A stretch of 64,000 bases of DNA from Pararoseomonas sp. SCSIO 73927 (GTDB lineage Bacteria > Pseudomonadota > Alphaproteobacteria > Acetobacterales > Acetobacteraceae): positions 2,846,501 to 2,910,500 of the forward strand of contig NZ_CP146232.1 in NCBI RefSeq assembly GCF_037040815.1, read 5' to 3'. The notes below the pieces were generated by a model, which ran no database searches, had not been told where the DNA came from, and saw only the letters and a list, made by a program, of their open reading frames with translations. This document shows positions 52,046 through 63,006 of this stretch, one piece after another. Made by a program: the position numbers and the translations under genes. Within the stretch, counting starts at the first letter, position 1; each line of letters starts with the position of its first letter.

Positions 52046-52074
52046 GGATGTTCCCTCCTGTTCTTGTCGGTGTG

Positions 52075-53322
52075 CTAGGCGACGGCCCCGCAGGCGCGCA
52101 GCGAGCCGACCTCGTCCGGGGACAGTCCGAGCTGCCGGAGAACGGCGTCCGTGTGCTCGCCCAGGAGTGGCGGAGGGGCGGCCTGGGCGGCCTCCTCGCC
52201 GGTCACCATAGGGTTGCGGACCTGAGGAATGCTGCCGAAGTCCGGGTGCTCTACGGTCTGCAGGATGCCGCGGTGCTTCACCTGTTCGTCCGCGAAGACC
52301 TCGTCGAGGGCGCGGATCGGACCCCAGGGAACGCCAGCGGCCTCGAAGGCGGTACCCCAGGTGTCCCGGTCCCGCTGCTTCAGGATGGAGGTGACCTCCT
52401 CCCGCAGGACCGGCAGGTTCTCGATCCGGCCGGAGTTCCGCTGAAACCGTGGATCCTCGGCGAGGTCCTCCCGAGCTGCGACCCGGCAGAACCTCGCGAA
52501 CTGGGAGTCGTTGCCGATCGCAAGGATGAGGTGTCCATCCCGGCAGGGGAACACCTCGTAGGGCGCGCAGTTGGGGTGGGCATTCCCGCTCCGGCGAGGT
52601 GGCTGGCCGGAGAGCAGATAGTTCATGTTCTGGTTCGCGTTCAGCGCGACCGCCACGTCGAGCAGGGCCAGGTCGATGTGCTGGCCCTCGCCCGTCCGGC
52701 CACGCTCAATGAGGGCCGCCAGCACCGCGCTGGTCGCGTACATGCCGGTCATAAGGTCGTTGATGGCGACGCCCGTCCGCAGGGGTGCGGCGCCGGGCTG
52801 CCCGTCCGGGATGCCCGTGTAGCTCATCAGGCCCGCCATGCCCTGGAACACGTAGTCGTAGCCAGGCCGGGCGGCGAGCGGGCCGTCCTGGCCGAAGCCG
52901 GTGATGGAGACGTAGATCAGCCTCGGGTTGAGTGCCCGCAGGGCAACGTGGTCGAGACCGAACTTCTCCAGCGAGCCTGCCTTGAAGTTCTCGACCACGA
53001 CGTCCGCCCAGTCGACAAGACGCCGGATCAGCGCCTGGCCCTCTGGCCGTGCAAAGTCCACGACGATTGAGCGCTTTCCCCGATTGCAGGCGAGGAAGTA
53101 GGCGGAGAGCCGGTCCTGGCTCTCGTTCGTCAGGTAGGGAGGACCCCAGCCACGGGTATCATCCCCTGTTCCTGGCCCCTCGACCTTGACGACGTCCGCG
53201 CCAAGGTCCGCCAGGTTCTGGGTGCACCAGGGTCCGGCCAGGATGCGGGACAGATCCAGGACCTTGATCCCTGAAAGTGCGGCGTTCACGGCGACGTTCG
53301 CTCCCCGGCCTGGGCCGATCAT
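52075..53322 (-). CDS. CaiB/BaiF family III CoA-transferase
   Basis: About 415 residues from ATG 53322; a GTG at 53289 is also possible and the frame is open further upstream to 53481. IKVLDLSRILAGPWCTQNLA and GADVVKVEGPGTGDDTRGWG are the N-terminal signatures; the catalytic Asp is in GVAINDLMTGMYATSAVLAA. ITGFGQDGPLAARPGYDYVF is the glycine loop. First gene of the minus-strand operon CaiB-ECH-Bug-FAS1DH-MaoC and divergent from another Bug gene. Confidence 0.92.
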   Translation of the reverse strand: MIGPGRGANVAVNAALSGIKVLDLSRILAGPWCTQNLADLGADVVKVEGPGTGDDTRGWGPPYLTNESQDRLSAYFLACNRGKRSIVVDFARPEGQALIRRLVDWADVVVENFKAGSLEKFGLDHVALRALNPRLIYVSITGFGQDGPLAARPGYDYVFQGMAGLMSYTGIPDGQPGAAPLRTGVAINDLMTGMYATSAVLAALIERGRTGEGQHIDLALLDVAVALNANQNMNYLLSGQPPRRSGNAHPNCAPYEVFPCRDGHLILAIGNDSQFARFCRVAAREDLAEDPRFQRNSGRIENLPVLREEVTSILKQRDRDTWGTAFEAAGVPWGPIRALDEVFADEQVKHRGILQTVEHPDFGSIPQVRNPMVTGEEAAQAAPPPLLGEHTDAVLRQLGLSPDEVGSLRACGAVA

Positions 53323-53525
53323 TCGTTCCGCCCATTTCGCTCCCCCCGTGACGCTTGGCCATGCGGAAATGCCGAACCGACGATTGGCCCGCACCGAAGC
53401 CTTCGGAGCAGCCAAAACCTGACTTCCGGCCATTCGCATGGCCCGAGGTGCAAGGGCGGCGGTATGGCAGGTGTCAGACAAGCACGAGCGCCGCCAGGCA
53501 AGGCGCGCCGGAAGAGGACGTCTCC

Positions 53526-54503
53526 ATGATCTCCAGACGGATGTTTTGCACCGCGTCGGCTGCGGTGGCGGGAGCCGCGGCCCTGCCGTCCTCCCCGGCC
53601 CGCGCTGCCGGATACCCCGAGAAGCCAGTCACGATGGTGGTGTCCTTCGCGCCGGGCGGCATGACGGACGTGGTCGGCAGGCTGGTGGGCAACGAGCTGT
53701 CGAAGGCCATGGGCCAGTCGTTCGTCGTCGAGAACCGTCCCGGCGCAGCTGGTCAGGTCGGCACCGAGTACGTCGCAAGGCGTCCGCCCGACGGCTACAC
53801 GCTGCTCGTCAGCGCGACAGGGCACGTGATCGGCCCCGCCGTGCAGGCCGTGCGCTACCACCCGGTGACGGACTTCGCGCCGGTCGCGCTCCTGGCGCGG
53901 GCGCCGAACATGGTCCTGGTGCACAAGTCCGTCCCGGCGCGCACTGTGCCGGAGTTCCTGGACTGGGTCCGCTCGCAGGGACAGGTGCCCTACGGCTCCG
54001 CTGGTGCGGGCGGCTCGACCCACCTCGGCGGCGAGACCCTGCGGGTACAGGGCAAGCTGCCCCTTGTGCACGTTCCCTACCGCGGGGCCGCACCTGCCAT
54101 CTCTGACCTCGTGGCGGGACAGATCAAGATGGCCTTCCAGGACTCCATGAGCGTCTCCAGCTTCCTCGCGAGCGGCGACGTGAGGGCGATCGCGGTGACC
54201 ACCCTCGAGCGGTCTCCCCTCTTCCCGGACGTGCCGACCCTGGCGGAATCCGGATTCCCCGGCTTCGACCTCTACACTTGGCTCGGCCTCTATGCCCCTG
54301 CTGGTACTGACCAGGCGATCGTCTCCAGGCTGAACCAGGAGGCCAACCGGATCGTCACCTCGCCCGACGCCGTGCAGTGGCTCCGCCAGAGCAACGCCGA
54401 GCCTGGCGGCGGCATGGATCCCGTGCAGTTCCGGGCCTTTGTCGACGAGGAGCAGAGGAAGTGGGCCAGGGTCGTGCAGGAGAGCGGCGTGCGGGTGGAG
54501 TGA
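53526..54503 (+). CDS. Bug/TctC-family periplasmic substrate-binding protein
   Basis: 325 residues. The signal ISRRMFCTASAAVAGAAALP has a Tat-type SRRMF. Signatures: TMVVSFAPGGMTDVVGRLVG and VVENRPGAAGQVGTEYVARR. Its stop overlaps the start of the DUF35 gene (TGATG), so it leads the operon DUF35-thiolase-CoA-transferase-FadJ. The 203-base divergent gap before it holds a 13-base interrupted palindrome CCGAAG-C-CTTCGG (53394-53406), a possible operator. Confidence 0.9.
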   Translation: MISRRMFCTASAAVAGAAALPSSPARAAGYPEKPVTMVVSFAPGGMTDVVGRLVGNELSKAMGQSFVVENRPGAAGQVGTEYVARRPPDGYTLLVSATGHVIGPAVQAVRYHPVTDFAPVALLARAPNMVLVHKSVPARTVPEFLDWVRSQGQVPYGSAGAGGSTHLGGETLRVQGKLPLVHVPYRGAAPAISDLVAGQIKMAFQDSMSVSSFLASGDVRAIAVTTLERSPLFPDVPTLAESGFPGFDLYTWLGLYAPAGTDQAIVSRLNQEANRIVTSPDAVQWLRQSNAEPGGGMDPVQFRAFVDEEQRKWARVVQESGVRVE

Positions 54504-54892
54504 TGCCGGTCATGGACGACGTTCACGCGACCGAGGCGCAGGGCGCCGACGCCGAGTACCGGGCACGCCTGGGGCGGGGCGAGTTCGCCATCCCCGAGTG
54601 CAGGGAGTGCCGGAAGGTCATCTTCTATCCGCGGGTGGTCTGCCCGCACTGCGGGTCGGAGCGGCTCGCCTGGATCCAGCCCTCGGGCAATGGAACCGTC
54701 TACTCGACGACCGTGGTCCGGGGCCGTGAGGGGGCGCACAACGTCGCCCTCATCGACCTCGCCGAGGGGGCGCGCCTGATGAGCCGCGTCGTCGGACTCC
54801 CGCCCGAGGAGGTCCGGATCGGCATGGCCGTCCGCGCCAAGGTCGAGGGACGGGGCGACGACGCGTTGCTGGTGTTCGAGGCGGCGCAATGA
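54503..54892 (+). CDS. DUF35 (Zn-ribbon + OB-fold) acyl-CoA-associated protein
   Basis: 129 residues. A four-Cys zinc ribbon (CRECRKVIFYPRVVCPHCGS) is followed by an OB fold (GNGTVYSTTVVRGREGAHNV). DUF35 proteins pair with thiolase-like enzymes and are needed for channelling acyl-CoA, as in Ltp2-ChsH2 aldolases and archaeal acetoacetyl-CoA thiolase/HMG-CoA synthase. Its stop overlaps the start of the thiolase-like gene (ATGA), strong support for a complex. Confidence 0.9.
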   Translation: MPVMDDVHATEAQGADAEYRARLGRGEFAIPECRECRKVIFYPRVVCPHCGSERLAWIQPSGNGTVYSTTVVRGREGAHNVALIDLAEGARLMSRVVGLPPEEVRIGMAVRAKVEGRGDDALLVFEAAQ

Positions 54893-56052
54893 TCGACACC
54901 TTCCCCCACCGCTCCATCGCCATCCTCGGCGCCGAGCAGGCTGGTCTCGGCGATGCCCGAGGCTTCTCGGAGCAGGAGATCATCGCCCAGGCGGCAACTC
55001 GCGCCATCGCGGCCAGCGGTCTCCGCAAGGACGAGATCGACGGCATCATGACCTCGAGCCTCACCTCGCCGTGGTGGGTGATGCGCATGGCCGAGTACCT
55101 CGGTATCCGGCCGCGCTTCTCCGACAACACGATGCACGGCGGGTCGTCCTTCATCGCCCAGCTGCACATGGCCGCGCTGGCGCTCCAGGCGCGCGAGTGC
55201 AACGCGGTGCTGATCTGCTACGGGGCGACGCCGCGGAGTGCGCCGAGCAGCAGCCGGATCAATGCCATGCGGGCGGAACTCGATCCCCAGCCCTACGAGC
55301 ACCCCTACAAGCCGTTCAACCCGGTCACGAGCTACGCCCTGGCCGCCGCGCGCCACATGCACCAGTTCGGCACGACGCGCGAGCAGCTGGCCGAGGTAGC
55401 CGTCGCGGCGCGGGAATGGGCGCGGCTGAACCCCGAAGCCTTCCTGCGCGATCCGCTCGGCATCGGCGACGTGCTCGGCTCGAAGATGATCTCCGACCCC
55501 CTGACGGTGCGGGATTGCTGCCTCGTGACTGACGGTGCCGGAGCGTTCGTGGTCATGCGTGCCGAGGACGCCCGTGCCGTCCATCCCAAGCCGGTCCACG
55601 TGCTCGGCACCGGCGTCGCGCACTGGCACCGCCAGATCTCCAGCATGGACGATCTCACGGTCACGCCCGCCGTCCAGTCTGGCCAGGCCGCCTTCTCGGC
55701 CGCAGGCCTCGGTCCGGCCGACATCGACCTGGTCGAGCTCTACGACGCCTTCACCATCAACCCCGTCCTCTTCCTCGAGGACCTCGGCTTCTGCGCCAAG
55801 GGCGAGGGAGGAGCCTTCATCTCGGGAGGGCGGACGGCGCCGGGCGGGGCGCTGCCGATGAACACCAACGGCGGCGGCCTCTCCTTCGGGCACCCTGGCA
55901 TGTACAGCATCTTCTTGGTGATCGAGGCGGTGCGCCAGCTCCGCGGAGAGGCGGGTGACCGCCAGGTGCCGGAAGCGGAGGTCGCCCTGGTGCACGGCAA
56001 CGGTGGGGTCCTCTCGGCCCAGGCCACCGCCATCCTGTCCCGTTCGACCTGA
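54889..56052 (+). CDS. Thiolase-like protein, SCP-x/Ltp type without catalytic Cys
   Basis: 387 residues, thiolase fold. The nucleophilic Cys position reads TMHGGSSFIAQL and the C-terminal Cys motif reads VHGNGGVLSAQ, so both catalytic Cys are missing, while GHPGMYS is kept. VELYDAFTINPVLFLEDLGF is typical of the SCP-x/Ltp branch. Ltp-type members with a DUF35 partner perform retro-aldol cleavage of 3-hydroxyacyl-CoA instead of thiolysis; that is the likeliest role here, but no residue proves it. Tight coupling to DUF35. Confidence 0.85.
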   Translation: MIDTFPHRSIAILGAEQAGLGDARGFSEQEIIAQAATRAIAASGLRKDEIDGIMTSSLTSPWWVMRMAEYLGIRPRFSDNTMHGGSSFIAQLHMAALALQARECNAVLICYGATPRSAPSSSRINAMRAELDPQPYEHPYKPFNPVTSYALAAARHMHQFGTTREQLAEVAVAAREWARLNPEAFLRDPLGIGDVLGSKMISDPLTVRDCCLVTDGAGAFVVMRAEDARAVHPKPVHVLGTGVAHWHRQISSMDDLTVTPAVQSGQAAFSAAGLGPADIDLVELYDAFTINPVLFLEDLGFCAKGEGGAFISGGRTAPGGALPMNTNGGGLSFGHPGMYSIFLVIEAVRQLRGEAGDRQVPEAEVALVHGNGGVLSAQATAILSRST

Positions 56053-56073
56053 GCGCCGCCGAGGGGAGTGACG

Positions 56074-56742
56074 ATGCCCGAGAAGTTCTGTGCCTCCTTG
56101 GACGAGGCAGTGGCCGACATCCCAGACGGGGCGACCTTGCTGGTCGGAGGCTTCGGCACGGCCGGTCAGCCGATGGAGCTGCTGGCGGCCGTGGCGCGGC
56201 AGGGAGCACGTGACCTGACGGTGGTCTGCAACAACGGTGGCACAGGGGAGGAAGGCCTTGCCCTCCTGATGAAGCTCCGGCGCGTGCGGAAGCTGATCTG
56301 TTCCTACCCTCGCGGCCCGCAGGCCTACGTCTTCGAGGAACTGTTCCGACAGGGCGAGATCGAGCTCGAGTGCGTCCCGCAGGGCACCGTCGCGGAGCGG
56401 CTCCGGGCTGCCGGGGCCGGGCTGGGCGGCTTCTTCACTCCCACTGCCTTCGGGACGGCCCTGGCCGAGGGCAAGGAGACCCGGATGATCGATGGGCGCG
56501 GTCATGTCTTCGAGGCGCCGCTGCCGGGCGACTTTGCCCTGATCAAGGCCGACTGCGCCGATGACTGGGGCAATCTCACCTACAGCAAGACGGCCCGCAA
56601 CTTCGGGCCTGTCATGGCCATGGCGGCCGCCTGCACCATCGCGCAGGTCGCCCGCCGGGTTCCGCTGGGCGGCATCGACCCGGAACAGGTCGTCACCCCG
56701 GGAATCTTCGTCAGGCGGGCCGTTGTCGTGGAGGCGGCGTGA
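56074..56742 (+). CDS. pcaI: 3-oxoacid/3-oxoadipate CoA-transferase subunit A
   Basis: Alpha subunit, 222 residues. GATLLVGGFGTAGQPMELLA is the CoA-binding glycine motif, and IELECVPQGTVAERLRAAGA plus GNLTYSKTARNFGPVMA match PcaI-type transferases, which move CoA from succinyl-CoA to 3-oxoadipate. The ATG at 56074 has GGGGAG upstream. Its stop overlaps the beta-subunit start. The actual acid may differ, since no other beta-ketoadipate genes are present; the symbol is by resemblance. Confidence 0.85.
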   Translation: MPEKFCASLDEAVADIPDGATLLVGGFGTAGQPMELLAAVARQGARDLTVVCNNGGTGEEGLALLMKLRRVRKLICSYPRGPQAYVFEELFRQGEIELECVPQGTVAERLRAAGAGLGGFFTPTAFGTALAEGKETRMIDGRGHVFEAPLPGDFALIKADCADDWGNLTYSKTARNFGPVMAMAAACTIAQVARRVPLGGIDPEQVVTPGIFVRRAVVVEAA

Positions 56743-57395
56743 TGTCGGATATCCAGGTGCAGCGCCGCTCTCGTGGCGCCATGGCAGCGATGGTCGCGCG
56801 CGACATCCCCGACGGGTCATTCATCAATCTCGGCATCGGCATGCCCGTCCTCGTGCTCGACCACCTCGGCCTGGACCGGAAGGTGATGGTGCACAGCGAG
56901 AACGGCGTCCTTGGCATGCGGCCGCTCGGGCAGGACGAGCCGGTCGATCCGGAGATGACCAACGCGGCGAAGCTGCCGGTCGGCATCCGCCCTGGCGCCA
57001 GCTTCTTCCACCACGCGGACTCCTTCGCGATGATGCGCGGCGGCCACCTCGACTACGCCGTCCTTGGTGCCTACCAGGTCTCGGCCACGGGCGACCTGGC
57101 GAACTGGTCACTCGGGGAGCCGGGGGTCGCCACCGCGGTCGGTGGAGCCATGGACCTGGCCGTCGGGGCGAAGCAGGTCTTCGTCATGATGGAGCACCAG
57201 ACGCGGGAGGGTACGCCCCGGCTGCTGGAGCGGTGCACGCTGCCGCTGACCGGCCTCGGCGCCGTGCGCCGTGTCTACACCGATCTCGCGACGCTGGACG
57301 TCACGCCGCAGGGCTTCCTCGTCCGCGACATGGCCGAGGGTCTGACACCCGAGGCGCTGCAGTCCTGTACCGGCGCGCCGCTGCGCTTCGCCTGA
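56742..57395 (+). CDS. pcaJ: 3-oxoacid/3-oxoadipate CoA-transferase subunit B
   Basis: Beta subunit, 217 residues. The catalytic Glu is in HSENGVLGMRP; FINLGIGMPVLVLDHL and SFFHHADSFAMMRGGHLDYA are the family blocks, the latter close to PcaJ. VGGAMDLAVGAKQVFVMMEH is also conserved. A GTG three bases before the ATG is an alternative start. It forms the heteromer with the preceding gene. Confidence 0.87.
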   Translation: MSDIQVQRRSRGAMAAMVARDIPDGSFINLGIGMPVLVLDHLGLDRKVMVHSENGVLGMRPLGQDEPVDPEMTNAAKLPVGIRPGASFFHHADSFAMMRGGHLDYAVLGAYQVSATGDLANWSLGEPGVATAVGGAMDLAVGAKQVFVMMEHQTREGTPRLLERCTLPLTGLGAVRRVYTDLATLDVTPQGFLVRDMAEGLTPEALQSCTGAPLRFA

Positions 57396-57467
57396 TCGTG
57401 GTGTGGCCGTCGAGGCGCACCGGCGCCCGCGGTTGCCGCTAGCCATAGAAGGAACTCTCCGTCCGTC

Positions 57468-59570
<2,103 letters not shown>

Positions 59571-59653
59571 ATCGCAACCAGTACCTCCCAGGCTGGCCCG
59601 CCTCGGGCTGGCCTGTCATCCTCCTGCCAAGAACACTGGGGTGGGAGGAAGCG

Positions 59654-60550
59654 TTGCGGTACGACCTGACGGACCTGAGGCTCTTCCGCGCCATCGCGGA
59701 GGCGTCCAGCCTCTCCGTCGGTGCGGCGAAGGTCTACCTCTCCGCCGGGTCCGCCAGTGCGCGGCTCAAGAACCTTGAGCATACCGCGGGCACCCAGCTC
59801 TTCCACCGGACCACACGCGGGATGGACCTGACCCCGGCAGGCGAGATGCTGCTGCAGCACGTCGCCCGGGTTCTCTCCGATCTCGAGGTGATGCACGGAG
59901 AACTGGCTGCCTTCGCCAAGGGGATGCGGGGCAGCATCCGCCTGCAGGCCAACAGCAGCTCGATCAGCAGCCATCTCCCCAAGGCGCTCGCGACGTTCCT
60001 GGCGGACAACCCTCAGGTCAACATCGAGTTGGACGAGCAGAACAGCGACGAGATCGTGCTGGCAGTGCGTGATGGCGCTGCCGACTTGGGTGTCCTTGCG
60101 AGCGAGACGGAGTCCGGCGGCCTCCAGTCGTTCCCGTTTGCCCAGGACCGCCTGGTGATCGTCACGCCCAAGGGGCACGCCCTGGCGGATGCTGGCCAGA
60201 TCAGGTTGCTGGATGCCCTGGACCACGACTTCGTTGGGATGAGCCGCAGCAGCAGCAACTTCCAGTTCCTGGTACAGACGGCAACCCGCCTTGGACGTCA
60301 CCCGAACGTCCGTATCCACGTGGACAGCTTCCAGGTGCTGCTGCAGTTTGTCGCCAGCAACGTGGGCATAGGTCTCGTACCTTACAGCATCTACCAGAAC
60401 CTCAACGCCTCTTCAGGCTGCGTTGCGATTGAACTGGTGGACGCCTGGGCACGCCGCTCGCTGAAGATCGTGACGCGGGACGTCGATCGCCAGCCGCCGT
60501 TCATGCGGTCCCTTCTCGAGCACCTTCTGAAATTCTCGGAGAGAGGATGA
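59654..60550 (+). CDS. LysR family transcriptional regulator
   Basis: 298 residues from TTG 59654, chosen because GGGAGGA precedes it and homologues begin near RYDLTDLRLFRAIAEASSLS. The helix-turn-helix continues with AGSASARLKNLEHTAGTQLF. The effector domain is complete (GSIRLQANSSSISSHLPKAL, VRDGAADLGVLA). It follows the FadJ-type gene and overlaps the MFS gene by 4 bases, so it may regulate this catabolic unit and the transporter. Confidence 0.9.
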   Translation: MRYDLTDLRLFRAIAEASSLSVGAAKVYLSAGSASARLKNLEHTAGTQLFHRTTRGMDLTPAGEMLLQHVARVLSDLEVMHGELAAFAKGMRGSIRLQANSSSISSHLPKALATFLADNPQVNIELDEQNSDEIVLAVRDGAADLGVLASETESGGLQSFPFAQDRLVIVTPKGHALADAGQIRLLDALDHDFVGMSRSSSNFQFLVQTATRLGRHPNVRIHVDSFQVLLQFVASNVGIGLVPYSIYQNLNASSGCVAIELVDAWARRSLKIVTRDVDRQPPFMRSLLEHLLKFSERG

Positions 60551-61788
60551 GGCCATCTTTCGGCGTGGCAGAGATGACCCAAGATCAGCGGCTTGACTCC
60601 CGGATCGCCTGGGTCCGTCTCTGCGTCATTGTGGCGCTCTCGACGATTGGCGGGGTGGGCATGTGGTCAGCCATCGTGACGATGCCCTATGTGCAAGCGG
60701 AGTTCGGAGTGTCCCGCGGGGCCGCATCCCTCGCCTATACGCTCACCATGCTGGGTTCCGGGGCCGGTGGCATTCTGATGGGCCGCCTCTCCGACCAGTT
60801 CGGCCCGATGAGGCCGCTGCTGGGCGCGACGGTGATGCTGGCCTGCGGGTATGCCCTCGCGGGACTAGCGCCGGGCCTCACCGCCTACACCCTGGCGCAG
60901 GGCCTGCTCATCGGGATGCTCGGCGCCTCCGCGGTGTTCGGGCCGCTGATGGCGGAGGCGTCTCTCTGGTTCCAGCGGCGCCGGGGCATTGCCGTGGCCA
61001 TCGCAGCGTCCGGCAACTATCTGGCGGGCGCCGTCTGGCCACCCATCCTGAGCTGGCTGATCTCGGCGCATGGCTGGCGCATGGCACATCTGATCGTCGG
61101 CGCCACATGCCTGGTGATGATGCTGCCTCTCTCCCTGATGCTGCGGGCGCGTGCGCCAGGGTTCGGGGGCGGGGTATCGCGAGAGGCCTCGGACGGGGTC
61201 AGGCCCCTAGGCCTCTCGCGCGGGGGACTGACGGTCATACTGTCCGCCGCTGGCGTGGCCTGCTGTGTCGCGATGGCCATGCCCCAGGTCCACATCGTCG
61301 CCTACTGTGGCGACCTCGGCTATGGCGTCGCGCGGGGCGCGGAGATGCTCTCGGTCATGCTCGCCTGCGGGATCGTGTCCCGCCTGGGATCCGGCTTCGT
61401 CGCCGATCGCATCGGCGGGCTTCGCACGCTGCTGCTCGGCTCCGTCCTGCAGGGATCCGCCCTGTCGCTCTTCCTGTTCTTCGACGGCCTTGCCTCGCTC
61501 TTCGTGCTGTCCGCCCTCTTCGGCCTGGTCCAGGGGGGCATCGTGCCGTCCTACGCCGTGATCGTGCGGGAGACCTTCCCCGCTTCCGAGGCCGGGATGC
61601 GGGTCGGCATCGTCCTGATGGCGACCCTCGCCGGGATGGCCCTGGGTGGCTGGCTCTCCGGCGTCATCTTCGATGTGACCGGCAGCTACGCCGCGGCCTT
61701 CCTCAACGGCGTCGTCTGGAACATGGCGAATGTGCTGATCATCACGACGCTGGTGTTGCGCAGCCGCGCTCGCCTTACTGCCGCGTAG
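60547..61788 (+). CDS. MFS transporter (OFA/monocarboxylate-like)
   Basis: 413 residues, twelve membrane helices. MPYVQAEFGVSRGAASLAYT then GGILMGRLSDQFGPMRPLLG carries the helix 2-3 motif A (GRLSDQFG). The middle repeat SRLGSGFVADRIGGLRTLLL is the second copy. The overall pattern is that of oxalate/formate or monocarboxylate MFS carriers, often fed by organic-acid operons. Starts at ATG 60547 or 60574; overlap ATGA with the LysR gene. Confidence 0.9.
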   Translation: MRPSFGVAEMTQDQRLDSRIAWVRLCVIVALSTIGGVGMWSAIVTMPYVQAEFGVSRGAASLAYTLTMLGSGAGGILMGRLSDQFGPMRPLLGATVMLACGYALAGLAPGLTAYTLAQGLLIGMLGASAVFGPLMAEASLWFQRRRGIAVAIAASGNYLAGAVWPPILSWLISAHGWRMAHLIVGATCLVMMLPLSLMLRARAPGFGGGVSREASDGVRPLGLSRGGLTVILSAAGVACCVAMAMPQVHIVAYCGDLGYGVARGAEMLSVMLACGIVSRLGSGFVADRIGGLRTLLLGSVLQGSALSLFLFFDGLASLFVLSALFGLVQGGIVPSYAVIVRETFPASEAGMRVGIVLMATLAGMALGGWLSGVIFDVTGSYAAAFLNGVVWNMANVLIITTLVLRSRARLTAA

Positions 61789-61965
61789 ATTTAAGTCAGG
61801 ATACCCGATTGGAAAGGTCAGCGAAGACCGTCTTAGGCGCTCAACCGGCATCGCCGTATCTGGCCGGAAGCAGCAGTTCCGATGTCCGGCGGCTCGTGGG
61901 AGAATGCTCTATGACCTGCTTCTCGTGAGCCACGACAGCATGCCGCGTAGCAAGGAGGTGCAGCA

Positions 61966-62862
61966 TCAGGAGGGGGCAAGCTCTGGGCAGCGCATCGCCT
62001 CAACCAGGCGGCGCCAGCTTGCGACGAGTGGCGATTGGTCGTCCGCACGCCATGCTGCCAGCAGCTCGACACGCTGGTCACCCGCAATGTCGCTCAGGTT
62101 TCGGAAGACCACACCCTGAATGGCGTGGCGCCTGGCGGAGGCCGGAACGAGCGCCACCCCCATTCCGGCGACGACGAACGAGAGCAGGGTCGGCATGACG
62201 GCCCTCTGCACGATCCGGGGCTGTACGCCACCATCCCGCAGGACAGACTGGATCAGTTGAGACAGGTATGGCGAGGCCTCCTCGGAGAAGGCAACGAGCG
62301 GCTCGCCCGCGAGATCCGGGATTCCGATCAGGCGCCGCGCCGCCAGTGGATGGTCACTCGGCAGGACCAACATCAGCTCCTCGCGCTGGACGACGCATGA
62401 GCTGATGTCAGGCCCTTCCAGCAACGGCCGGACCAGGGCGACGTCGAGCGATCCGGAGCGAAGACCGGCCAGCAGCGGGATGGATGTCATCTCCCGCAGG
62501 TCAAGTTCGATCCCGGGACGGGCGGCGCGGAAGGCGCGGATCATCTCGGGCAAGAAGTCGTAGGCGGTGCTGGCGGTGAAGCCGATCGACAGGCGCGATG
62601 GCCCCTCCTCGGCCGCCCGGCGGGCCGCCTGTGCCGCGAGTTCCACTATCTCCGGAACGGAACGGATCTTCTCGAGGAAGGCTCCACCTGCCGGTGTCAG
62701 CGAGACGGACCGGGTCGTGCGGCTCAGCAACGGCGTTTCAACGAGGTGCTCCAGCTGCCGGATGATCTGGCTTAGCGGCGGCTGGGTCATGTTCAGGCGC
62801 CGTGCGGCCCGGCCGAAATGCAACTCCTCCGCAAGGGCCATGAAGGCCTGGATGTGTCGCAT
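61966..62862 (-). CDS. LysR family transcriptional regulator
   Basis: 298 residues from ATG 62862 (TTG 62883 is an upstream alternative). MRHIQAFMALAEELHFGRAA and RRLNMTQPPLSQIIRQLEHL form the helix-turn-helix of the CatR/CbbR-like branch. The effector domain is typical (SIGFTASTAYDFLPEMIRAF, LRSGSLDVALVRP). It is divergent from the last Bug gene; the gap contains GTAATTAC (62918-62925), a small palindrome that could be part of its box. Probably controls that receptor. Confidence 0.92.
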   Translation of the reverse strand: MRHIQAFMALAEELHFGRAARRLNMTQPPLSQIIRQLEHLVETPLLSRTTRSVSLTPAGGAFLEKIRSVPEIVELAAQAARRAAEEGPSRLSIGFTASTAYDFLPEMIRAFRAARPGIELDLREMTSIPLLAGLRSGSLDVALVRPLLEGPDISSCVVQREELMLVLPSDHPLAARRLIGIPDLAGEPLVAFSEEASPYLSQLIQSVLRDGGVQPRIVQRAVMPTLLSFVVAGMGVALVPASARRHAIQGVVFRNLSDIAGDQRVELLAAWRADDQSPLVASWRRLVEAMRCPELAPS

Positions 62863-63006
62863 CTCGATCACCTCACCCTCCAACTAGGATTGAGTGCGTC
62901 CACCACCTAATATGGTCGTAATTACAATTGGCAGGGTCCGAATGAAACGGGTAGGTGTCTCGCAAGGAAATCGGCACACGAGCCCACGTCCAGCAGGGGT
63001 GTCCCC

